Origin: SKLM01 sp964542755
GTDB taxonomy: Bacteria; Chloroflexota; Anaerolineae; B4-G1
Direction of reading: 5' to 3'
DNA: 10,323 nucleotides
Assembly (NCBI GenBank): GCA_964542755.1
Contig: CAZIWL010000151.1
Coordinates: 1-10,323, forward strand
Made by a program: the position numbers and the translations under genes
Notes under the pieces: model-generated
Seen by the model: the letters and a program-made list of their open reading frames with translations, nothing else
Database searches by the model: none
What the model was told of the DNA's origin: nothing
Part shown: piece by piece, positions 6,665 to 10,323 of the stretch
Layout of the letters: the number at the start of each line of letters is the position of its first letter
Position numbering within the stretch: the stretch's first letter is position 1

Positions 6665-7483
6665 TCAACTCCTCTCTGGACTGACGAAGCGCAAGATTCG
6701 TTCAAACACACCCTTATCCCGCAAGGGCTGGAAGGGAACCTCCTCACCCAGCATACGCCGCGCGATATTGTGGAACGAGCTGCCGGCCAGCGACCCGTCG
6801 CGCGACAGCGCCAGCGGTTCGCCCCGGTTCGCCGCCACCAGGATCTCCTGGTCCTCGGGCACCACCCCGATCAGCTCAATCGCCAACAACTCCACCACGT
6901 CGGCGATACTGAGCATCTCACCTCGCTCCACCATCTTGGGCTTGATCCGGTTGATGATCAGGCGCGCCGGCCCCTTCTCCTCCGCCTCGATCAGGCCGAT
7001 CACCCGATCGGCATCTCGGGCGGCCGGGACCTCCGGATTCGTCACCACCAGCACCTCCGTCGCCGGCGCCAGCGCGTAGCGGAACCCCCACTCAATGCCC
7101 GCCGGCGAGTCCACCAGGATCACGTCGTACTCCTCCCGCAGCCTGCCGCAGACGTCGACCATATCCTCCACCTGGACCGCCGTCTTATCCCGCGTCTGCG
7201 CCGCCGGGAGGAGCCAGAGCTTGGAGAGATGCTTATGCCGCACCAGCGCCTGACGGAGCCGGCAGCGCTCCTCGATCACGTCGACCAGATCATAAACAAT
7301 GCGGTTCTCCAGCCCCAGCATCACGTCCAGGTTCCGCAGCCCCACGTCCGCATCCACCACCACGACCCGCTGACCGCGCATCGCCAGCGCCGCGCCCAGG
7401 TTCGCCGTGAGCGTCGTCTTGCCCACCCCGCCCTTGCCCGACGTGACCGTCACGACCCGTGCTTCGGTCCCATTTCCCGTCAT
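6665..7483 (-). CDS. minD: Septum site-determining ATPase MinD
   Basis: ParA/MinD-type P-loop ATPase that dimerises on ATP, binds the membrane, recruits MinC, and is released by MinE. The 272-residue protein carries the deviant Walker A TSGKGGVGKTT (signature Lys17, catalytic-site Lys22), the switch/Walker A' segment DADVGLRNLD around 44-53, a Walker B-like VILVDSPAG around residue 120, and a C-terminal amphipathic membrane-targeting helix GVFERILRFVSPERS. All family features are intact and the length is normal. The start is ATG, with GGGAG 4 nt upstream, 25 nt after the minC stop. It sits between minC and minE as in many bacteria. There is nothing to suggest a ParA or flagellar FlhG alternative: both partners are adjacent. 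Confidence 0.97.
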   Translation of the reverse strand: MTGNGTEARVVTVTSGKGGVGKTTLTANLGAALAMRGQRVVVVDADVGLRNLDVMLGLENRIVYDLVDVIEERCRLRQALVRHKHLSKLWLLPAAQTRDKTAVQVEDMVDVCGRLREEYDVILVDSPAGIEWGFRYALAPATEVLVVTNPEVPAARDADRVIGLIEAEEKGPARLIINRIKPKMVERGEMLSIADVVELLAIELIGVVPEDQEILVAANRGEPLALSRDGSLAGSSFHNIARRMLGEEVPFQPLRDKGVFERILRFVSPERS

Positions 7484-7508
7484 ATGACTCCCTCTACCTC
7501 ACCCAACG

Positions 7509-8186
7509 TCATTCTCCAGGCCACGGAACCGCCACGATCTGCCCATCGCGGATCGAAGCCATCTCCGGCACCGCTCGTTCCAGTCTCTCCTCCGGCGACC
7601 GCGCGATGTAGTTCCCTATACGAAGCTGTGTCGGCGCCAAATCCAGCGCACAGATCACCGCGTCCTCCCCTCCCAGTGCCCCGGCGTGCACCAGGCCGCG
7701 CACCCGCCCCCAGACGACGATATCGCCGCCGGCGACGATCTCCGCCCCTGGGTTCACGTCTCCAATCACCACAATGTGCCCCGGGTGCCGCACCGTCTGC
7801 CCCGAGCGGAGCGTCCGCCGCACCACCTTCGCCTCATCCGTGGCCTTCGATGCGTCCTCCTGTTCCTTCGGCTCCGGCTCCCGCGGCGGCTCCAGCTCCA
7901 CCACCAGGCCCGACGCCCGGGCAGCGTCTTGCGTCTCGTCGTTGTCGCTCAGCAGCGCCCACATCTCCACCCCGTTGCGGCTCACCATCGAGCGGACCTC
8001 CTCGATCTGCCCGTACGCCAACGCACGCCCACCCACGTCCAGGGCGAGCCTCCCGCCGCGAAAGAACGCGGGGTTTTCCGCAAACTGGGCCTCAAGGGTC
8101 TCCAGCACCACCGTCCACTCGCCTTTACCCAGGGTCACGAGCAGCCCCTGTCGGATACCCCTGATGCGCGATCTTGACAAGTTCAA
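7509..8186 (-). CDS. minC: Septum site-determining protein MinC
   Basis: MinC inhibits FtsZ polymer assembly away from mid-cell and is positioned by MinD. From the chosen start it has 225 residues: an N-terminal FtsZ-inhibiting domain (about 1-95), a charged Pro/Glu-rich linker (about 98-118), and a C-terminal beta-helix domain with the diagnostic RSGQ, GHIVVIGDVNPGAE, GGDIVVWGRVRG and AGALGGEDAVICAL. Length is typical. The longest frame starts at TTG 8207, directly after a TGA. The candidate promoter -10 ends at 8216, which puts transcription start near 8209 and would leave that TTG almost leaderless. AGGAG at 8197-8201 instead sits 10 nt before TTG 8186, so 8186 is preferred; TTG 8180 is the other option. 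It is the first gene of minC-minD-minE-rodA. Confidence 0.94.
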   Translation of the reverse strand: MNLSRSRIRGIRQGLLVTLGKGEWTVVLETLEAQFAENPAFFRGGRLALDVGGRALAYGQIEEVRSMVSRNGVEMWALLSDNDETQDAARASGLVVELEPPREPEPKEQEDASKATDEAKVVRRTLRSGQTVRHPGHIVVIGDVNPGAEIVAGGDIVVWGRVRGLVHAGALGGEDAVICALDLAPTQLRIGNYIARSPEERLERAVPEMASIRDGQIVAVPWPGE

Positions 8187-8196
8187 AACGGTCTCA

Positions 8197-8201
8197 CTCC
8201 T
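8197..8201 (-). promoter_or_regulatory. Shine-Dalgarno site for a TTG start of minC
   Basis: The minus strand reads AGGAG followed by 10 nt and TTG at 8186. It lies inside the longest frame, so the frame's first TTG (8207) has no ribosome binding site of its own. Confidence 0.55.
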
Positions 8202-8215
8202 GCTCAATCACGAGT

Positions 8216-8224
8216 ATTATAGCA
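8216..8224 (-). promoter_or_regulatory. Extended -10 promoter of the min operon
   Basis: The minus strand reads TGCTATAAT: a perfect -10 hexamer with the TGn extension of sigma-70-family promoters. Transcription should start near 8209, giving a leader of about 22 nt to the preferred minC start. The hexamer at 17-nt spacing (TTTCCT, 8239-8244) is a poor -35, as is common for extended -10 promoters. A TTGACG farther upstream (8260-8265) is 38 nt away, too far to serve as its -35. Confidence 0.75.
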
Positions 8225-8534
8225 CAGGACATCCGAACAGGAAAAGGCCTCTGCCTGGGCGTCAATTACCCGCCTCTTCGCGTCCCCAAGAACCCTCGAC
8301 CCTCAGGGTGTCCGTCCAGTCTGTCGCCAGACGGGATGACCAGTCCACGGATGGCTCAGATCACGCAGATTGCATGGAGCCGGACCAATAGCCGCCGTCT
8401 GCTGAGTCGATCACCTAGCAGACAAGAGAGCGATCCTCAGCCCAACCACCGTCCCCACAACCCGTGCAACCGTGCTTGTCTGAGAAATCTGTGGATGCTA
8501 TCCATGTGCAGTCCGCCGTCAATCCTCCTCCGCC
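8223..8534. other. Gene-poor gap between mpg and the min promoter
   Basis: About 310 nt with no gene I can support confidently. It contains a 7-bp inverted repeat GTCTGCT/AGCAGAC (8397-8403 and 8417-8423), a 5-bp stem with TCGC loop (8319-8332), the odd palindrome ACCCTCAGGGT (8299-8309), and a 6-bp stem GTGGAT-GCT-ATCCAT (8491-8505). None has a U-run on either strand that would mark a clear terminator. A doubtful 35-codon frame follows the mpg stop and is discussed in the findings. No tRNA-like T-loop or cloverleaf was seen. Confidence 0.6.
8397..8423. repeat. Inverted repeat between mpg and minC
   Basis: GTCTGCT and AGCAGAC are perfect 7-bp arms around a 13-nt loop. It could be a weak 3'-end hairpin for the epimerase-mpg transcript or an operator, but no supporting context is visible. 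Confidence 0.35.
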
Positions 8535-9146
8535 TCACCGCGAAACGTGCGGATTCCCCTCGATCCTGAACCGCCACGGCGCCCGTACCGCCGCCCTGTC
8601 CCCCCGCACGTTCACCCGCGGCCCCGCCGCCACCGCCCACGCCCCCACCGGCTCCCCCGGCTCCAGGAACAACGGCGAGTCCGGCGCACACAGATCGACC
8701 CCATCGTGGCTCCGGTCGATCGCCAGCGCCTGGCAGAGCCGCCCCGGCCCGCTCGTCAGCTCCGTCTCACTCCGCGCCCCCACCGAGCCCCGCCGCTTCC
8801 GCATCGACGCCAACCCCTCCAGCGGCTCCAACGCCCGCACCAGCACCGCCGCCGGGAAACCCTCCCGCTCCGTCACGATGTTGAAACAGTGGTACATCCC
8901 GTAGATCAGGTAGACGTACCCGTGCCCCGCCTCCAGATACATCGACGCATTCCGCTCCGTCGGCCCGGAACTCGCGTGCGACGCCTCATCCTCCTCGCCG
9001 ACATACGCCTCCGTCTCGACGATCCTTCCCGCGATCCGCTCCCCGTCCAACACCCGCACCAGCCGCCGCCCCAGCAGACTCCGCGCCACCGTCAGCGTAT
9101 CCCGCGCGTAGAAGCCCCGCGGCAGCCGCACCCGTCTAGGCCCCAA
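8535..9146 (-). CDS. mpg: 3-methyladenine DNA glycosylase, AAG/MPG family
   Basis: Monofunctional base-excision glycosylase that removes alkylated purines such as 3-methyladenine and hypoxanthine from DNA. The 203-residue protein covers the family. RIVETEAY supplies the catalytic Glu46 (equivalent to human AAG Glu125) and Tyr48 (Tyr127); SHASSGPTERN gives His57 (His136); YVYLIYGMYHCFNI gives Tyr79 (Tyr159, the intercalating/stacking region) and Asn89 (Asn169). SGPGRLCQAL and PWRF...GNPHVS near the end are also typical. No key residue is missing. The start is uncertain: TTG 9146 has GGGGGA 8 nt upstream and overlaps the epimerase gene by 11 nt; GTG 9131 is the alternative and would remove only five residues. 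The overlap suggests translational coupling with the epimerase gene, an unrelated function. Identification is secure, substrate range inferred from the family. Confidence 0.94.
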   Translation of the reverse strand: MGPRRVRLPRGFYARDTLTVARSLLGRRLVRVLDGERIAGRIVETEAYVGEEDEASHASSGPTERNASMYLEAGHGYVYLIYGMYHCFNIVTEREGFPAAVLVRALEPLEGLASMRKRRGSVGARSETELTSGPGRLCQALAIDRSHDGVDLCAPDSPLFLEPGEPVGAWAVAAGPRVNVRGDRAAVRAPWRFRIEGNPHVSR

Positions 9147-10062
9147 AGCGTGGATCCCCCTTCACCGTCCGCCGCAGCCCCTCGCGCAGTTCCACCCGCG
9201 GCTCATACCCCAGCAGCCGCTGGGCCGCCGCGATGTCGGCGCACAGCCGCGCCACACCCCCGCTCTCCGCCGGACTGCGCAGCACGTCCGCCCGCTCCCC
9301 CACCGTCTCCGCCGCCATCGACGCCAGCTCATTGATCGACGTCTCGCGCCCGGTCCCGACGTTGATGATCCGCCGGTCCACGTCCGGCGCCGTCGCCGAG
9401 GCCATCAGCGCCTCCACCACATCGTCCACGTAGACGAAATCCCGCGTCTGCCCGCCCCCGCCGAAGATCACCAGCGATCCACCCTGCTCCGCTTGCTTGA
9501 GGAAGCGCGGCACCACCGGCGGATGCGATGGCGGCAGCCGCTGCCCCGGCCCGTAAGCGTTGAACACCCGCAGGATCACCGTCTCGATCCCCCACAGCGC
9601 CCCGATCGTCCGCACGTAATACTCCGCCGCCAGCTTGCTCACCGCATACGGCGACTGCGGATTCGGCCGGCAGTCCTCCTGCACCGGCTGCTCCGCCTGA
9701 TCCCCGTACACCGCACCCGACGACGTCAACACCACCCGCTGCACCCCCGCGTCGCGCATCGCCTCCATCACGCTCACCGTGCCGCCGACGTTCACCTCGT
9801 TGTACTGGCGCGGATAAAGAATCGACTCGCTCACCTGGACCCGGGCCGCCAGATGGTAGACGCAGTCGATGTCCTGGAGCATCGTCCAGAGCTTCGGACG
9901 ATCCAACACATCCCCGCGCGTGAAGAGCACATCCTCAACAAGCCGATCGGGATTCCCCGCGCTGAGGTCATCGATGACGCGCACCGTATGCCCTTCGCGG
10001 CACAACCGATTGGAGAGTGCGACACCCAGAAACCCGGCCCCGCCCGTCACCAGAAAACGCAT
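9136..10062 (-). CDS. NAD-dependent epimerase/dehydratase (extended SDR)
   Basis: Probable nucleotide-sugar epimerase or dehydratase of the extended short-chain dehydrogenase family, cytosolic, likely feeding cell-surface polysaccharide synthesis. In the 308-residue protein the NAD-binding motif TGGAGFLG is at 6-13, an acidic DD at 31-32 ends the second strand (suggesting NAD over NADP), HLAAR is at 70-74, the catalytic TSSGAVYG at 113-120, Y139xxxK143, RVFNAYGPGQ at 165-174 and TRDFVYVDD at 206-214, typical of GalE-like enzymes. The exact substrate (UDP-glucose, UDP-GlcNAc, a GDP- or dTDP-sugar) cannot be read from the sequence. The frame is open 65 codons further upstream (to 10257), but that part is low-complexity with a run of Gly. 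ATG 10062 has AGGAGG 4 nt before it and begins MRFLVTGGAG, the expected N-terminus. It is the first gene of a probable two-gene unit with mpg. Confidence 0.92.
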   Translation of the reverse strand: MRFLVTGGAGFLGVALSNRLCREGHTVRVIDDLSAGNPDRLVEDVLFTRGDVLDRPKLWTMLQDIDCVYHLAARVQVSESILYPRQYNEVNVGGTVSVMEAMRDAGVQRVVLTSSGAVYGDQAEQPVQEDCRPNPQSPYAVSKLAAEYYVRTIGALWGIETVILRVFNAYGPGQRLPPSHPPVVPRFLKQAEQGGSLVIFGGGGQTRDFVYVDDVVEALMASATAPDVDRRIINVGTGRETSINELASMAAETVGERADVLRSPAESGGVARLCADIAAAQRLLGYEPRVELREGLRRTVKGDPRFGA

Positions 10063-10090
10063 ACCACCTCCTAATGTCCTTGACGCGGGC

Positions 10091-10099
10091 ATTCTACCA
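10091..10099 (-). promoter_or_regulatory. Candidate extended -10 promoter of the epimerase gene
   Basis: The minus strand reads TGGTAGAAT, a five-of-six match to TATAAT with the TGn extension. Transcription would start near 10084, leaving a leader of about 22 nt to ATG 10062, the same layout as at minC. The -35 position (10114-10119, TCGTTA) is weak. Confidence 0.55.
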
Positions 10100-10120
10100 C
10101 AAGACCGCCGCCCTAACGAG

Positions 10121-10141
10121 CCGCCCCCTCCCCCGCCCCCC
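10121..10141 (-). other. G-rich tract upstream of the epimerase promoter
   Basis: The minus strand has runs of six, five and five G separated by single bases, then GG, with another GGG ten nt further (10111-10113). Together these could fold as a G-quadruplex with loops of 1, 1 and 10 nt. The tract abuts the weak -35 position of the candidate promoter. Whether it folds or matters is unknown. The rest of 10142-10323 shows no supported gene or site. Confidence 0.45.
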
Positions 10142-10323
10142 TTGCGAGGGTTCCGTCTGACCTTCGACCCACACACCCCATACCCTACCAAGAAACTGTC
10201 ATCGGCTGAGCCTATGGGCGCATTCGCACCATTGGCTTGTCGACCTTGCTGTCTCAACTAGCGCCGCCTCTACACCGGAGCACAAGTTTCTTCCATTCCA
10301 GAGTGGCGTGCGTGCGCGCCATG

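Noticed and set aside
8437..8505. 22-residue frame from ATG 8505 after mpg
   Set aside because: The nearest Shine-Dalgarno is 18 nt away, too far, and nothing supports it being coding.
10222..10252. Sigma-54 promoter (TTGGCTTGTC...CTTGCTG)
   Set aside because: The GG and GC elements are 12 nt apart instead of the required 10, and the motif is on the plus strand with no gene following.
10063..10257. 65-codon N-terminal extension of the epimerase
   Set aside because: The extension contains a poly-Gly stretch from the G-rich tract and overlaps the likely promoter. A strong AGGAGG and the conserved N-terminus both mark ATG 10062.
10190..10292. Inverted repeat AAGAAACT/AGTTTCTT
   Set aside because: An 8-bp match almost 90 nt apart is expected by chance and has no supporting context.
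10204..10323. 3' end of an upstream minus-strand gene entering from the right edge
   Set aside because: Short open frames reach the edge in more than one phase, but none shows recognisable sequence or clear coding bias.

Overview
This is a high-GC bacterial segment in which every gene I can support lies on the minus strand, so transcription runs from high to low coordinates. In order of transcription the genes are: an extended-SDR sugar-nucleotide epimerase/dehydratase, an AAG-type 3-methyladenine DNA glycosylase (mpg), minC, minD, minE, rodA, glnS, gltX and rpoN (sigma-54). The content is mostly housekeeping: division-site placement, cell-wall elongation, aminoacylation of Gln and Glu tRNAs, and an alternative sigma factor. 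High GC, a complete MinCDE set followed directly by rodA, separate GlnRS and GluRS, and a sigma-54 with a CxxC...CxxC motif after its activator-binding region would fit a Chloroflexota-like bacterium. That placement is inference from gene content, not from a phylogenetic marker search.

Layout. 10063-10323 is upstream non-coding DNA with a strongly G-rich minus-strand tract next to a candidate extended -10 promoter. 9136-10062 (epimerase) and 8535-9146 (mpg) probably overlap by 11 nt and form one short unit. 8223-8534 is a gene-poor gap with small inverted repeats. A very good extended -10 promoter (TGCTATAAT) at its downstream end should start the min operon about 22 nt before a TTG start of minC. 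minC-minD-minE-rodA is tightly packed (gaps of 25, 4 and 15 nt). 4968-5205, between rodA and glnS, holds three identical hairpin-forming copies at an exact 39-nt period. glnS and gltX are separated by about 120 nt framed by a perfect 14-bp inverted repeat. rpoN follows gltX after 22 nt.

Start sites. Shine-Dalgarno positions indicate several starts that differ from the longest open frame: gltX at GTG 3157, glnS at ATG 4967, minE at ATG 6660, minC at TTG 8186, the epimerase at ATG 10062. Most unusually, rodA seems to start at CTG 6381, because no ATG, GTG or TTG exists in frame between the upstream stop and the first membrane segment.

I see no defence system, phage, transposase, CRISPR array, tRNA or rRNA here. 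The points worth a second look are the zinc-ribbon-like motif in sigma-54, the CTG start of rodA, the tandem hairpin array, the inverted-repeat element between glnS and gltX, the insertion in GluRS and the G-rich tract upstream of the epimerase.
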